In this document: in pieces, positions 40,892 to 50,531 of the stretch | Position numbering within the stretch: the stretch's first letter is position 1 | Layout of the letters: each line of letters opens with the position of its first letter | Assembly: GCA_007280285.1 (NCBI GenBank) | Contig: QYQA01000049.1 | Coordinates: forward strand, 1 to 52,577 | From: Methylococcus sp. | Lineage (GTDB): Bacteria > Pseudomonadota > Gammaproteobacteria > Methylococcales > Methylococcaceae | Direction: 5' to 3' | Length of the DNA: 52,577 nt | Notes under the pieces: generated by a model | What the model was told of the DNA's origin: nothing | What the model saw: the letters and a program-made list of their open reading frames with translations, nothing else | Database searches by the model: none | Program-made: the position numbers and the translations under genes

Positions 40892-42310
40892 CTAAAGGAC
40901 TTCAGCCGCAAAATCAGCGAGACGCGACCGTTCTCCTCTCCGCATGCTGATATGGGCAGCATGCGGCCAATTCTTGAAACGATCCACCGCATAGGTCAGT
41001 CCAGAGGTGGTCCCGGTCAGATAGGGCGTATCAATCTGGGCAATGTCACCCAGGCAGACAATCTTGGTTCCAGGGCCCGCCCGCGTGATCAAGGTCTTGA
41101 TCTGTTTTGAGGTGAGATTTTGCGCCTCATCGAGGATCAGAAAGCGGTTGAGGAAGGTACGGCCCCGCATAAAATTGAGAGAACGGACCGTAATCTTGCT
41201 CATGAGGAGCTGTTGCGTGGCCCCCCGTTCCCATTGTGTGTTATTAAGCGGATCGGCGCCGCTTAAGAGTTCGAGATTATCGTGGAGAGCGCCCATCCAA
41301 GGCGACATCTTTTCTTCCTCCGTCCCCGGCAAGAAGCCGATGTCCTCACCCAGAGGCACGGTCTCTCGGGTCATAATGATCTCCCGATAGCCCTTCCCTT
41401 CGAGCGTCATCATGAGCCCACTCGCAAGGGTCAGCAGCGTCTTCCCAGTCCCCGCCGTCCCCAAGAGGGTCACAAAATCAATGGAAGGATCCATCAGGAC
41501 ATTCAGTGCAAAGTTTTGCTCGCGATTGCGCGCCTGAATCCCCCAAACCGCATGCTGGGCGCTCCGGTAGTCCTTAGCCAACTCAAGGACGGCTGAACCA
41601 TTATCTTTCGACCGAACGATGGCCTCGAATTCCGATTCATTGTCGAGATACACAAACTGGTTGACGTACCAGGACTTTACCAAAGGACCCGAAACCCGAT
41701 AAAAGGTCCGACCTGTTGGATCCTTCCAGGACTCCATCGAGTGACCATGGGTCTCCCAGAAATCATTCGGCAACAGCTGGGCACCGCTGTAGAGATGACT
41801 GATGTCATCAAGAACCTGGTCATTGTGATAATCCTCGGCGATCAAACCCAGAATCGAGGCCTTGATTCTGAGATTAATATCCTTCGAGACGAGGACAACC
41901 TGTCGCTCCGTGTCATCTCGAACTAAAGCCAGCGTACTGGCAAGGATTGAATTGTCTGGAAGATTCCCCGGCATATCATCCGGAAGTACCGACTCTAATC
42001 GATTTGTTTGAAAAAATAGACGCCCAGAACATCCTTCATTTTGCTGTTTGGCGACGTCAAGTCGACTCAAGGGAATGCCATCCCTGATCTCCGACAGCAT
42101 GGTCCGGCCGATCAACTCATCCAGAAAGCGGCTCGTTTGGCGCGCATTTCTGGCAATGTCTGAAATGCCTTTCTTACACTGATCCAGTTCCTCGAGAACA
42201 ATCATCGGAATAAACAAATCATGTTCTTGAAAGCGGAACAAAGACGCCGGGTCATGCATAAGCACATTGGTATCGAGCACAAAAAGCTTCCGGTCGGAGG
42301 ATCGATTCAT
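40892..42310 (-). CDS. PIN-PhoH protein (PhoH2-type)
   Basis: A 472-residue two-domain protein. Residues 7-150 are a PIN ribonuclease-like domain: KLFVLDTNVLMHD, IVLEELDQCKKG and VVLVSKDINLRIKA. Residues about 250-472 are a PhoH ATPase: DFVTLLGTAGTGKTLLTLAS (Walker A), IIMTRETVPLGEDIGFLPG, FLILDEAQNLTSKQ (Walker B) and VCLGDIAQIDTPYL. The PIN-PhoH form has RNA helicase/RNase activity in characterised examples; PhoH itself is phosphate-starvation induced in E. coli, but the family's role varies. It is convergent with pstB and upstream of nothing phosphate-specific in the same unit. Confidence 0.9.
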   Translation of the reverse strand: MNRSSDRKLFVLDTNVLMHDPASLFRFQEHDLFIPMIVLEELDQCKKGISDIARNARQTSRFLDELIGRTMLSEIRDGIPLSRLDVAKQQNEGCSGRLFFQTNRLESVLPDDMPGNLPDNSILASTLALVRDDTERQVVLVSKDINLRIKASILGLIAEDYHNDQVLDDISHLYSGAQLLPNDFWETHGHSMESWKDPTGRTFYRVSGPLVKSWYVNQFVYLDNESEFEAIVRSKDNGSAVLELAKDYRSAQHAVWGIQARNREQNFALNVLMDPSIDFVTLLGTAGTGKTLLTLASGLMMTLEGKGYREIIMTRETVPLGEDIGFLPGTEEEKMSPWMGALHDNLELLSGADPLNNTQWERGATQQLLMSKITVRSLNFMRGRTFLNRFLILDEAQNLTSKQIKTLITRAGPGTKIVCLGDIAQIDTPYLTGTTSGLTYAVDRFKNWPHAAHISMRRGERSRLADFAAEVL

Positions 42311-42463
42311 GAGGATGTGAATAAGATAGGGCCAATGAGAAGCTGCCGTCCTTATGATGGCAACCGTTAAAAAAAGCGACGAACCTTTTGACCTCCCGGT
42401 GTCAGGATGAAGGGATCCATGACCACAGACACCCGATGCGTGACTCTGCTGGCGGGCATGGGT

Positions 42464-43489
42464 TTAATAAATCTCCGGAACCATCATGTCTGGTATTACC
42501 GGATGCCGCTGATAGTCGGGATGATGCTCGCGTTCCGGCAAGACGATCGGTGACCGCTCGATCTCCTGATAGGGAAACTGGTTCAAGAGATGATGAATGC
42601 AGTTAAGCCGCGCCTTCTTTTTATCGACCGCCTGCACCACCCACCAAGGCGCCTCCGAAATATGGGTTCTTTCCATCATCACCTCCTTAGCCTCGGTGTA
42701 TTGCTCCCAACGGCTTCGCGCGAAGAGGTCCATGGGACTCAGCTTCCATTGCTTCAAGGGATCATGAATCCTGCTAAAAAAGCGAAGCCGCTGCTCTTCA
42801 TCCGTGATCGAGAACCAGTACTTGATAACCTTGATACCGGATCGAACGAGCATCCGCTCGAATTCAGGAACGGAACGAAAGAATTCTTCGTATTCCGCAT
42901 CGTTGCAGAATCCCATGACCCGCTCGACGCCAGCCCGGTTGTACCAACTGCGATCAAACAGGACGATCTCACCGGCCGCCGGCAAATGCGGCACGTAACG
43001 CTGAAAGTACCACTGCGTTCGTTCACGATCACTCGGTGCCGGCAAGGCCACTGTCCTACAGACCCTGGGATCAAGGCGCTGAACAATCCGCTTAATAACG
43101 CCGCCCTTACCGGCTGCATCTCGGCCCTCAAAGAGGATGACCGCCTTCTGGCCGGTTGCTGCAATCCAGTCCTGAAGCTTAACCAACTCCCCCTGAAGCC
43201 TGAAAAGTTCATAAAAATATTGCCGCCTGAAGGCAGCCTCTTCCCCTGAAAGGACCGAAAATTCCCTTGCCTCAATCTGTGGTTGATCCTGAAGCTCCAT
43301 CTCAAGCTCTGCATCATCATCATCCATGAACTTTGATTGAAGACGCTCGAGGAACGCCTCTTCCCTGAGACGATCGGCCAGACGCCCTTCAGCACCAGAT
43401 AAAGGGAGACCCGCCTTCCCGAAAAGGACCCGAGAAGCGAGCACGATGCGGCGCCGAAAGCCGTTATGAGGGTCTTTCACGGGGGGCAT
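42464..43489 (-). CDS. ppk2: Polyphosphate kinase 2
   Basis: A 341-residue PPK2 enzyme. The kinase core starts FYELFRLQGELVKLQDWIAA and has Walker A FEGRDAAGKGGVIKR, a lid region RERTQWYFQRYVPHL, Walker B VLFDRSWYNRAGVERVMGFC and IKYWFSITDEEQ, then WKLSPMDLFARSRWEQYTEA. It transfers phosphate between polyphosphate and nucleoside di- or monophosphates, often ADP or GDP to the triphosphate. The domain is single. The N-terminal 90 residues are variable. ATG at 43489 overlaps the preceding small gene by 13 bp; a later ATG at about residue 55 is possible. Confidence 0.92.
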   Translation of the reverse strand: MPPVKDPHNGFRRRIVLASRVLFGKAGLPLSGAEGRLADRLREEAFLERLQSKFMDDDDAELEMELQDQPQIEAREFSVLSGEEAAFRRQYFYELFRLQGELVKLQDWIAATGQKAVILFEGRDAAGKGGVIKRIVQRLDPRVCRTVALPAPSDRERTQWYFQRYVPHLPAAGEIVLFDRSWYNRAGVERVMGFCNDAEYEEFFRSVPEFERMLVRSGIKVIKYWFSITDEEQRLRFFSRIHDPLKQWKLSPMDLFARSRWEQYTEAKEVMMERTHISEAPWWVVQAVDKKKARLNCIHHLLNQFPYQEIERSPIVLPEREHHPDYQRHPVIPDMMVPEIY

Positions 43490-43689
43490 TTATTGGACTT
43501 CAAACAAAGGGACGCCTCTTTAAAACGCCCTTCGAATAAAGGGTGGGCCAAAGGTCTTAATATCAGCCACTGAGGGTCGGGTTTAGGGAGAGAAGATCCA
43601 GAGAGGGTCTCTTTAGGTGGCAGCCGATAAACCGGATCATCCACCCGGTATAGGCTCCATTCATCAATAACACGGCGACTTAGATGCAT
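43477..43689 (-). CDS. Possible small protein coupled to ppk2
   Basis: A 70-residue frame from ATG 43689, with GAGGTGTG as a good ribosome site, whose stop overlaps the ppk2 start by 13 bp. It contains WSLYRVDDPVYRLPPK and DPQWLILRPLAHPLFEGRF, with no signal or membrane segment. I do not recognise it. The ribosome site and the coupling overlap argue that it is translated, perhaps to set ppk2 expression. Confidence 0.45.
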   Translation of the reverse strand: MHLSRRVIDEWSLYRVDDPVYRLPPKETLSGSSLPKPDPQWLILRPLAHPLFEGRFKEASLCLKSNKCPP

Positions 43690-43821
43690 CACACCTCAGG
43701 ATCGCTTTGAAACAAACGGGGGTTTCACGAGGCCCACGCGAAGGAGGGCATGAACCGTCCTCATCGTTAGGCCCAAATCTATCACGCTTTTGTGGCAGTC
43801 ACATGAAGTTCCTTAAACCCC

Positions 43822-44064
43822 CTAAGGGGGACTCTGAGAGGAAGGGTCTTTACAGGGAATCTCCTTCCCTTCCGAGGTAAAGGCCTCATCAGTCCCATTC
43901 GTAAAGGGCAGATAGCGATGGCCATGCAGGCAGGTTTTAGGGTCGGTGCTTAAATCCTCTTCGATGTCCTGATTGAGCGGCGCACACCCTCCGAATAAAG
44001 CCCCCATGGCCAGACCCATGATCAAAAAATCACGCCATGGCCTCGGGTTTGGGCTCAACATCAT
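43822..44064 (-). CDS. Small lipoprotein downstream of galE
   Basis: An 80-residue protein starting at ATG 44064 with AAGG upstream. The signal FLIMGLAMGALFGGC is followed by the lipidated Cys. The mature part is short and polar (APLNQDIEEDLSTDPKTC, then GKEIPCKDP) with two Cys that could form a disulfide. It lies 32 bp after galE and probably shares its transcript. Function unknown. The last codons overlap a CCCCC-TAA-GGGGG hairpin near 43819-43831. Confidence 0.7.
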   Translation of the reverse strand: MMLSPNPRPWRDFLIMGLAMGALFGGCAPLNQDIEEDLSTDPKTCLHGHRYLPFTNGTDEAFTSEGKEIPCKDPSSQSPP

Positions 44065-44096
44065 GAAAAAACCTTTTGAATACGGCCAATAATGTT

Positions 44097-45110
44097 TTAG
44101 GGCTCGATCTCTTTTCGCCAAGGCCACTGCTGCTCCCACCGCCAGGCATCCGCCACAATCGTTTGAAGATCCCCACGTTCAGGTGTCCAGCCGAGAACCT
44201 TGTAAGCGAGACATGAATCAGCGACTAAGCGGGCGGGATCCCCTTCTCGTCGCTCGCCATAGGCGACGGGGATCGCGTGCCCACAAACCTCTTCGGCCGC
44301 CTTGATGACCTCACGGACGGAGAAGCCATGGCCATTACCGAGATTAAAGGCCGCGGTGGGCCTGCCCGCTAAGAGATAATCAAGCGCACAGACATGCGCC
44401 TTCGCTAAATCCTCTACGTGGATGTAATCCCTGATGCACGTCCCATCCGGGGTGTCGTAATCCTCGCCGTAGACGGTGATGGAAGGTCGTCGACCCGAGG
44501 CGGCTTGCAAAATCAAGGGAATCAGATGGGTCTCAGGCTCATGGCGTTCGCCCAGCGCGCCTTTAGGATCCGCGCCTGCCGCATTAAAATAGCGAAGAGA
44601 GACCGAGCGGAGGCCATACGCCCGATCAAAATCCCGAAGTATCTGCTCAACCATCCATTTTGAGTGGCCGTAAGGATTAATGGGCGCCTTGGGGTGATCC
44701 TCATCGATCGGAACCCGAACCGGTGTTCCGTAAACCGCGGCCGTCGATGAGAAGATAAAACGGAAGACACCTGCCCGAACCATGGCTTTTAAAAGGGTCA
44801 GCGTCGCCGAGACATTATTCTCATAGTACTTAGCGGGCGCCGTGACCGATTCCCCAACCTGGATGAAGGAGGCAAAGTGCAAAACAGCATCGATTCCCTC
44901 ACGGGCAAAAAGTCGATCGAGAGCTGGCTCATCAGCGATATCAACCTCGACCAAGACCTCTTCAGGAACGGCATCACGGTTCCCGGTCGAAAGATTATCA
45001 GCAACCACCACCCGATGACCCATGGCCATCAAATGCTTCACCATATGTGATCCAATATAGCCGCAACCACCGACCACGAGGATGTTTTTTGGATCTTTAA
45101 TCGACGTCAT
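44097..45110 (-). CDS. galE: UDP-glucose 4-epimerase
   Basis: A 337-residue extended short-chain dehydrogenase from ATG 45110. The NAD-binding loop is VVGGCGYIGSH. VADNLSTGNRDAV and VLHFASFIQVGES follow, then the catalytic Ser and Tyr-x3-Lys (FSSTAAVYG and NPYGHSKWMVEQILRD), SLRYFNAAGADP, and the UDP-sugar region DYDTPDGTCIRDYIHVEDLA. It interconverts UDP-glucose and UDP-galactose and feeds galactose into lipopolysaccharide, exopolysaccharide or glycolipids. It has no clear link to the phosphate genes except that it could supply sugar for the glycosyltransferases. Length is normal for GalE. Confidence 0.93.
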   Translation of the reverse strand: MTSIKDPKNILVVGGCGYIGSHMVKHLMAMGHRVVVADNLSTGNRDAVPEEVLVEVDIADEPALDRLFAREGIDAVLHFASFIQVGESVTAPAKYYENNVSATLTLLKAMVRAGVFRFIFSSTAAVYGTPVRVPIDEDHPKAPINPYGHSKWMVEQILRDFDRAYGLRSVSLRYFNAAGADPKGALGERHEPETHLIPLILQAASGRRPSITVYGEDYDTPDGTCIRDYIHVEDLAKAHVCALDYLLAGRPTAAFNLGNGHGFSVREVIKAAEEVCGHAIPVAYGERREGDPARLVADSCLAYKVLGWTPERGDLQTIVADAWRWEQQWPWRKEIEP

Positions 45111-45257
45111 GAAGAACTGAACCTCGTCAACGTTGAAGGGACTCATCAGGCTAAAATAGGTCCTTAGACTAACCTAGAGAGGCCCTCCTAGAAAAGCCCT
45201 AGGTCCCCATCGATTGCAACGATCCCTTGCCTCCGAATAAAACCCTAGGAGCTCTTG

Positions 45258-46109
45258 ATGCCCCCCTTGACCGTCTCAGATCATTGCCGCGATAGCGCTG
45301 GACTTCTCTATGTCTATCCCGTCCTTTCTAGGCGCTCAGGCGGACTATCGATCGGCATCAATCTCAACCCCAACAATGCCTGCAACTGGGCCTGCAGGTA
45401 CTGTCAGGTCCCCGATCTTCAGCGAGGCTCAGGGCCTCCGATCGATCTTGAGCGACTTGAAACAGAACTTCGTTCACTGCTCGAAGACGCCGCCAGCGGT
45501 GATTTCTTCGATCGCCATGAACTCCCTGCGGACCAGCGATCGATTCGGGATATTGCCCTTTCTGGCAACGGCGAACCCACCAGTTCCCCAGCGCTGCGGG
45601 AGGTTGTTGGGCTGATCGGCGGCATCGTCGCCGAACAGAATCTCCTTGGCCATATCAAGCTCGTCCTGATCAGCAATGGCAGCTTGATGCGGCGCGACAG
45701 CGTCCAGCAGGCCCTCGCCCACTGGGGAGAACTCGGCGGGGAAGTCTGGTTCAAGCTAGATCGTGCCACCACCGAAGGAATGGCCGCAATCAACCAGATT
45801 CAAATGACCCCAGATACCGTTCTTGAAAACCTCAAGGCTTCGGCGAGACTTTGCCCCACCTTCATTCAGACCTGTGTGGTGGCGATGAAAGGCGAGGCGC
45901 CCTCAGCCGAAGAACAAGCGGCCTACCGGGCGTTCCTTGAAAGAGCGCTTGATGAAGGGATTGAATTAGCTGGCGTCTTGATTTATGGCCTAGCCAGAAA
46001 GCCCCTTCAGCCTGGCGCAGAAGACATCAGCCCGGTGACCACGGACGTCCTTGAGGCCTATGGAGACGCTGCACGGGGTCTTGGCATTGAGGCCAAGGTC
46101 CACCTCTAA
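45258..46109 (+). CDS. Radical SAM protein of unknown function
   Basis: A 283-residue protein from ATG 45258, preceded by TAGGAGCTC. The cluster-binding motif is CNWACRYC (CX3CX2C), in GINLNPNNACNWACRYCQVP. It is followed by LSGNGEPTSSPAL, the GE-type SAM-binding loop, and KLVLISNGSLMRR. No extra C-terminal cluster motif is seen. This layout (CNWACRYCQV, then SGNGEPT) resembles uncharacterised radical SAM proteins near COG0731; the substrate cannot be assigned. It is divergent from galE and starts about 150 bp from it. Confidence 0.85.
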   Translation: MPPLTVSDHCRDSAGLLYVYPVLSRRSGGLSIGINLNPNNACNWACRYCQVPDLQRGSGPPIDLERLETELRSLLEDAASGDFFDRHELPADQRSIRDIALSGNGEPTSSPALREVVGLIGGIVAEQNLLGHIKLVLISNGSLMRRDSVQQALAHWGELGGEVWFKLDRATTEGMAAINQIQMTPDTVLENLKASARLCPTFIQTCVVAMKGEAPSAEEQAAYRAFLERALDEGIELAGVLIYGLARKPLQPGAEDISPVTTDVLEAYGDAARGLGIEAKVHL

Positions 46110-46119
46110 AGAGGAGTCC

Positions 46120-46539
46120 TCAAGCGCCTTGAAGGGTCACCATAAGACGCCGAAGCCCCCCATGATCCCGATGTTCACCCAAGGTAATCCCCTGCCAGAC
46201 TCCAAGGGCTAGGCGCCCGTCTTGAACCGGGATCAGAAGACTCACCCCAAGGAGACTACTTTTCACATGCGCGGGCATGTCGTCATCGCCTTCAAGAACA
46301 TGGATGAAATGCGGGGCACCATCAGGGACGAGATGGTTAAGATGGGCCTCAAGATCGCGCCGAACATCAGGGTCGGCGTTCTCGTTGAGGGTCAGGGAGG
46401 CGGAGGTGTGCTGAAGAAAGAAATGGGCAAGACCCACCGAGAGGCCTTGGATCTCGGGGAGCTGAGCCAAAACCTCGGCGGTCACCCAATGAAAACCACG
46501 GGGTCTTGGTTTGAGGACAATCTCTTTCTGGAACCACAT
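46120..46539 (-). CDS. YjbQ/UPF0047 family protein
   Basis: A 139-residue single-domain protein: GFHWVTAEVLAQLPEIQGLS, LAHFFLQHTSASLTLNENAD (the H-TSASLT-NENAD signature), DMPAHVKSSLLGVSLLIPVQ (the D-PAH-K-S-G signature) and LALGVWQGITLGEHRDHGG (the GTWQGI--E-R-----R signature). Family members have been linked to thiamine-phosphate synthase-like activity in E. coli, but the physiological role is unsettled. It is convergent with the radical SAM gene, with 10 bp between. Confidence 0.9.
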   Translation of the reverse strand: MWFQKEIVLKPRPRGFHWVTAEVLAQLPEIQGLSVGLAHFFLQHTSASLTLNENADPDVRRDLEAHLNHLVPDGAPHFIHVLEGDDDMPAHVKSSLLGVSLLIPVQDGRLALGVWQGITLGEHRDHGGLRRLMVTLQGA

Positions 46540-46580
46540 ACGGCATGATACACCGACGGTCTTTTAAGACTCAAACCCGC

Positions 46581-46586
46581 TACAAT
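46581..46586 (+). promoter_or_regulatory. Probable -10 element of proS
   Basis: TACAAT lies 43 bp before the proS ATG at 46630. No convincing -35 is seen at 16-18 bp, so this is a -10 match only. Confidence 0.35.
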
Positions 46587-46629
46587 AGTGGGCTTTAGTC
46601 CCTCATTCGACACGACTCAGATCACTCCC

Positions 46630-48333
46630 ATGCGCACCAGCCAATTCCCTCTTAACACCGTCAAGGAAACCCCTGCCGACGCCGAGATCATCAGCCACCA
46701 GCTCATGATACGGGCCGGATTGATTCGTAAATTGGCCGCCGGACTCTATAGCTGGTTGCCCCTCGGGCTTAGAGTCCTTCGAAAAGTCGAGCAGGTCGTC
46801 CGCGAGGAAATGGAGCGTGCCGGCGCGCTTGAAGTGTTGATGCCCTCGGTGCAACCCGCGGAGCTTTGGCAGGATTCCGGCCGCTGGGATATTTTCGGTC
46901 CCGAGCTCTGCCGCTTCAAGGATCGTCATCAGCGCAATTTCTGTCTCGGGCCAACTCATGAGGAAATCATTACCGATTTGGTGCGGAACGAAATCAAAAG
47001 CTATAAACAAATTCCCCTCACCTACTACCAAATTCAGAGTAAATTCCGCGATGAAATCCGCCCTCGATTCGGGGTCATGCGGGCCCGGGAATTTCTTATG
47101 AAGGATGCCTACTCCTTCCACATGACCCAAGAGTCCCTGAACGAGACCTACGAGACCATGTATGCGGCTTATTCCCGTATTTTCGAGCGTCTCGGGCTTG
47201 AATTTAGGGCCGTATTAGCCGATACCGGCGCGATTGGCGGCAGCCTTTCCCACGAATTTCACGTTCTTGCTGATTCCGGCGAAGATGCCATTGCCTTTTC
47301 CGAGCAAAGTGATTACGCCGCCAACGTCGAAATGGCGGAAGCCAAGGCCCTCATGATGGCTCAGAGCCCGGCCATTGCCCTCAGCACCGTGGACACTCCC
47401 GGCCAACACAGCATCGAGCAGGTCAGCAGTTTCCTGTCAGTGTCCCCTGAAAAAATCGTCAAAACCCTCCTCGTTAAAGGTTCCGGCGGCGGCGTGGTTG
47501 CCCTCCTTTTACGCGGCGATCACGCGTTGAATCCCGTTAAAGCCTCAAAAATCGAGGCCGTCGCCAACCCCTTCGAATTTGCCAGCGAAGCCGAAGTGCT
47601 AAAAGCAGCCGGATGTGCCCCAGGGTCCCTAGGACCCTGCGGTCTTGAGATACCGATCATTGCCGATCTTAGCGTGGGCTCACTGACTAATTTCACCTGT
47701 GGCGCCAATCAGAATGGCCGCCACTTTCAAGGCGTCAATTTCGGCCGCGATTTGCCGCTGCCTGAAATGAAGGACCTGCGCCTGGTCACCGAAGGGGACG
47801 CCAGCCCTGATGGCCTCGGGTCTTTAAGAATCGCTCGAGGCATTGAGGTGGGTCATATCTTCCAACTCGGCACCAAATATTCAGAAGCCATGAGTGCGAC
47901 CGTCCTTAATGAAGAGGGGAAGAATCAGGTACTGACCATGGGCTGCTACGGCATTGGGGTCTCCCGCGTCGTAGCGGCTGCGATCGAACAGAATCACGAT
48001 GACAGGGGGATCATCTGGCCCGCCGCCCTAGCGCCTTTCGAGGTCGCTTTGACGCCTATTAACATGGCCACCTCAAAGACCCTTGAAGCAGCCGCCACGC
48101 GCCTTTACGAGGCGATGAAACAGGCGGGACTCGAGGTCCTCTTTGATGATCGGAAGGCACGGCCTGGCGTCATGTTTGCCGACATGGAATTGGTCGGGAT
48201 CCCCCATAGGATTGTCATCAGCGATCGACTACTTGACACCGGAAGAGCCGAGTACAAGGGACGGAAGGAGTCGGAGGCCATCGAGATGGCGATCGATGAA
48301 GTGGTCCCCTTCCTTTTAACCCGAAGGGCCTGA
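46630..48333 (+). CDS. proS: Prolyl-tRNA synthetase
   Basis: A 567-residue class II aminoacyl-tRNA synthetase that charges tRNA-Pro. I start at ATG 46630 ([20 protein letters not shown]); an upstream in-frame codon at 46588 is less likely. Motif 1 is [20 protein letters not shown], motif 2 [21 protein letters not shown], and motif 3 [20 protein letters not shown]. An editing (INS) domain between motifs 2 and 3 covers about residues 225-400, so this is the bacterial-type long ProS with editing against Ala-tRNA-Pro. The anticodon-binding domain is C-terminal. Length is normal. Confidence 0.97.
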   Translation: MRTSQFPLNTVKETPADAEIISHQLMIRAGLIRKLAAGLYSWLPLGLRVLRKVEQVVREEMERAGALEVLMPSVQPAELWQDSGRWDIFGPELCRFKDRHQRNFCLGPTHEEIITDLVRNEIKSYKQIPLTYYQIQSKFRDEIRPRFGVMRAREFLMKDAYSFHMTQESLNETYETMYAAYSRIFERLGLEFRAVLADTGAIGGSLSHEFHVLADSGEDAIAFSEQSDYAANVEMAEAKALMMAQSPAIALSTVDTPGQHSIEQVSSFLSVSPEKIVKTLLVKGSGGGVVALLLRGDHALNPVKASKIEAVANPFEFASEAEVLKAAGCAPGSLGPCGLEIPIIADLSVGSLTNFTCGANQNGRHFQGVNFGRDLPLPEMKDLRLVTEGDASPDGLGSLRIARGIEVGHIFQLGTKYSEAMSATVLNEEGKNQVLTMGCYGIGVSRVVAAAIEQNHDDRGIIWPAALAPFEVALTPINMATSKTLEAAATRLYEAMKQAGLEVLFDDRKARPGVMFADMELVGIPHRIVISDRLLDTGRAEYKGRKESEAIEMAIDEVVPFLLTRRA

Positions 48334-48390
48334 GGAATGACCCTCACCGCTGGGGCCCCGATGCTTCGCCTGGGGGTCCTAGAGGATGTG

Positions 48391-48417
48391 GTGACACCCA
48401 AAGGTTTAGCCTATAAT
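48391..48417 (+). promoter_or_regulatory. Probable promoter of dapC-dapD
   Basis: A perfect TATAAT at 48412-48417, 50 bp before dapC, with GTGACA at 48391-48396, giving a 15-bp spacer that is shorter than usual. Confidence 0.5.
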
Positions 48418-48467
48418 TCCTCAAAAATCAGATCCTTCAAAGTTTACCCCTTCCCCCCGTTGCATCG

Positions 48468-49691
48468 ATGAACCCCCTTCTGGACCGTCTCCAGCCCTAC
48501 CCGTTTGAGCGGCTGGCCCGACTGAAGGCGGGACTGACGCCACCGGCGCACCTCGATCACATCGCCCTCTCTATGGGCGAACCACAGCATCCAACACCCG
48601 ACTTGATCAAGGACGCCTTGGCCAACCATCTGGCCAGTTTGACCCAGTACCCGGCCACCAAAGGCCTTTTGGAGCTTCGTTGTGTGATTGCAAAGTGGCT
48701 CACACGCCGGTTCAAGCTTCCGGCGGAGGCCATCGACCCAGAACACCAGATCCTCCCCTGCAGCGGAACCCGTGAAGCCCTCTTCGCCCTTGCGCAGGCG
48801 CTGATCGATCCTACCCGGGCGGCGAGAGTGGTCATGCCCAATCCTTTCTATCAGATCTATGAAGGCGCGGCCCTCCTGGCGGGTGGCACGCCGACCTTCC
48901 TTCAAACAACCCGAGAAACCGACTATCTGCCAGACTTCGATGCTGTTCCAGATGCACTGTGGAACGAATGCCAGCTGGTCTACCTCTGCTCCCCAGGCAA
49001 TCCAACTGGAGCCATCCTGCCCGCCAGGGGTATGGCTAAGCTCATGAACCTCGCTGAGAAGTTTGATTTCGTGGTGGCTTCTGATGAGTGTTACTCTGAA
49101 CTCTACATGGATGAAAACAATCCGCCACAAGGCCTCCTGGAGGTCGCCCACAGCATGGGCAATACCGATTTTAAGCGTTGTATCGTTTTTCATAGCCTCT
49201 CCAAGCGCTCTAACGCCCCTGGCCTTCGTTCAGGCTTTATCGCCGGTGATAAAGCACTCATGTCCCCGTTTCTTCGCTACCGAACCTACCACGGCGCCGC
49301 CTTATCGATTCCGGTGCAATATGCGAGCATGGCGGCGTGGGGCGATGAACAACACGTCATCGCGAACCGGGCCCTCTACCGAGAGAAGTTCAAGCATGTC
49401 GCCGAGATTCTTGGCCACGTCATGACGATCAAGCTCCCCCCGGCCGGTTTTTATCTCTGGCCTGATATCGGTGGGGACGATCAACGCTTTGCAAGAGACC
49501 TTTTTGCCCAAGAGCATGTCACTATCCTCCCAGGGAGCTTCCTTTCAAGGGAAGCGCAAGGCCGTAATCCAGGGCATAGTCATGTTCGACTGGCCCTGGT
49601 CGCCCCCCTCGATCAATGCCTAGAGGCCGCGCACCGGATCACCCGTTTTGTCCTTTCCAACCCTTCCTTTCAAACATCAACATGTCACTAG
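48468..49691 (+). CDS. dapC: Succinyldiaminopimelate transaminase (DapC)
   Basis: A 407-residue fold-type I PLP aminotransferase. [15 protein letters not shown] is the substrate-side start, [13 protein letters not shown] precedes [14 protein letters not shown], and [13 protein letters not shown] is the Asn/Tyr region. SDECYSELY carries the PLP Asp and Tyr, and [16 protein letters not shown] carries the Schiff-base Lys. The C-terminal part has [12 protein letters not shown] and SHVRLALV with the carboxylate Arg. It makes N-succinyl-LL-diaminopimelate from the keto precursor in lysine and peptidoglycan synthesis. dapD follows with a 10-bp overlap, which supports DapC rather than a general aminotransferase. 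Confidence 0.9.
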   Translation: MNPLLDRLQPYPFERLARLKAGLTPPAHLDHIALSMGEPQHPTPDLIKDALANHLASLTQYPATKGLLELRCVIAKWLTRRFKLPAEAIDPEHQILPCSGTREALFALAQALIDPTRAARVVMPNPFYQIYEGAALLAGGTPTFLQTTRETDYLPDFDAVPDALWNECQLVYLCSPGNPTGAILPARGMAKLMNLAEKFDFVVASDECYSELYMDENNPPQGLLEVAHSMGNTDFKRCIVFHSLSKRSNAPGLRSGFIAGDKALMSPFLRYRTYHGAALSIPVQYASMAAWGDEQHVIANRALYREKFKHVAEILGHVMTIKLPPAGFYLWPDIGGDDQRFARDLFAQEHVTILPGSFLSREAQGRNPGHSHVRLALVAPLDQCLEAAHRITRFVLSNPSFQTSTCH

Positions 49692-50497
49692 AAACCATCA
49701 TTAACGCGGCCTTTGAAGACCGCGCCCACATCAGCCCCACCACGGTCAGCCAAGAAGTGCGCGCCGCCATCCAAGAATCCCTCGACCTCCTCGATCAGGG
49801 TAAAGCCCGCGTCGCAGAAAAAATCAAGGGTGAATGGACCGTCAACCAGTGGCTCAAGAAGGCTGTCCTGCTGTCCTTTAGAGTCACGAACAATCGCGTC
49901 ATGGAAGGCGCTGAAACCAAGTATTTCGACAAGGTCGAGCCGAAGTTCAGCAGTTATTCCCCGGAAGATTTTGCAGCAAGGGGGGTTCGTATCGTCCCTC
50001 CCGCCGCCGTTCGGCGCGGCGCTCATATCGCCTCTGGCGTGATTTTGATGCCTTCTTTTGTCAATATCGGAGCCTATGTTGATTCCGGAACGATGGTCGA
50101 TACTTGGGCTACAGTTGGCTCCTGCGCTCAAATCGGCAAGAATGTTCACTTGTCGGGCGGCGTAGGTATTGGCGGGGTCCTTGAGCCTCTGCAAGCGGGA
50201 CCGACCATCATTGAAGATAACTGCTTCATTGGTGCCCGTTCTGAAGTGGTGGAAGGGGTGATTGTTGAAGAGGGTTCGGTCATCTCCATGGGGGTCTATA
50301 TCGGCCAGAGCACCAAGATCTATAACCGGATGACGGGGGAGATCAGTTATGGCAGGATCCCAAAAGGCTCCGTGGTGGTTTCTGGAAACCTCCCCGCGGC
50401 TGACGGCAGTCACAGCCTCTACTGCGCCGTCATTATCAAGCACGTCGACGAGAAGACGAGGAGCAAGGTCGGCATCAACGAACTGCTTCGCGACTAA
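49682..50497 (+). CDS. dapD: Tetrahydrodipicolinate N-succinyltransferase (DapD)
   Basis: A 271-residue left-handed beta-helix succinyltransferase. ATG at 49682 overlaps the dapC stop. The N-terminal domain has [12 protein letters not shown] and [16 protein letters not shown]. The hexapeptide-repeat domain includes [58 protein letters not shown] and [20 protein letters not shown]. It transfers succinyl from succinyl-CoA to tetrahydrodipicolinate, the step before DapC. Length is typical of the proteobacterial enzyme. Confidence 0.96.
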   Translation: MSLETIINAAFEDRAHISPTTVSQEVRAAIQESLDLLDQGKARVAEKIKGEWTVNQWLKKAVLLSFRVTNNRVMEGAETKYFDKVEPKFSSYSPEDFAARGVRIVPPAAVRRGAHIASGVILMPSFVNIGAYVDSGTMVDTWATVGSCAQIGKNVHLSGGVGIGGVLEPLQAGPTIIEDNCFIGARSEVVEGVIVEEGSVISMGVYIGQSTKIYNRMTGEISYGRIPKGSVVVSGNLPAADGSHSLYCAVIIKHVDEKTRSKVGINELLRD

Positions 50498-50531
50498 GAC
50501 TTAATTTTGATCACACTTTAAGAGAATCGTT

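Noticed and set aside
42311-42463. Gene between phoH and ppk2
   Set aside because: Short frames only, with no ribosome site or family features; treated as intergenic.
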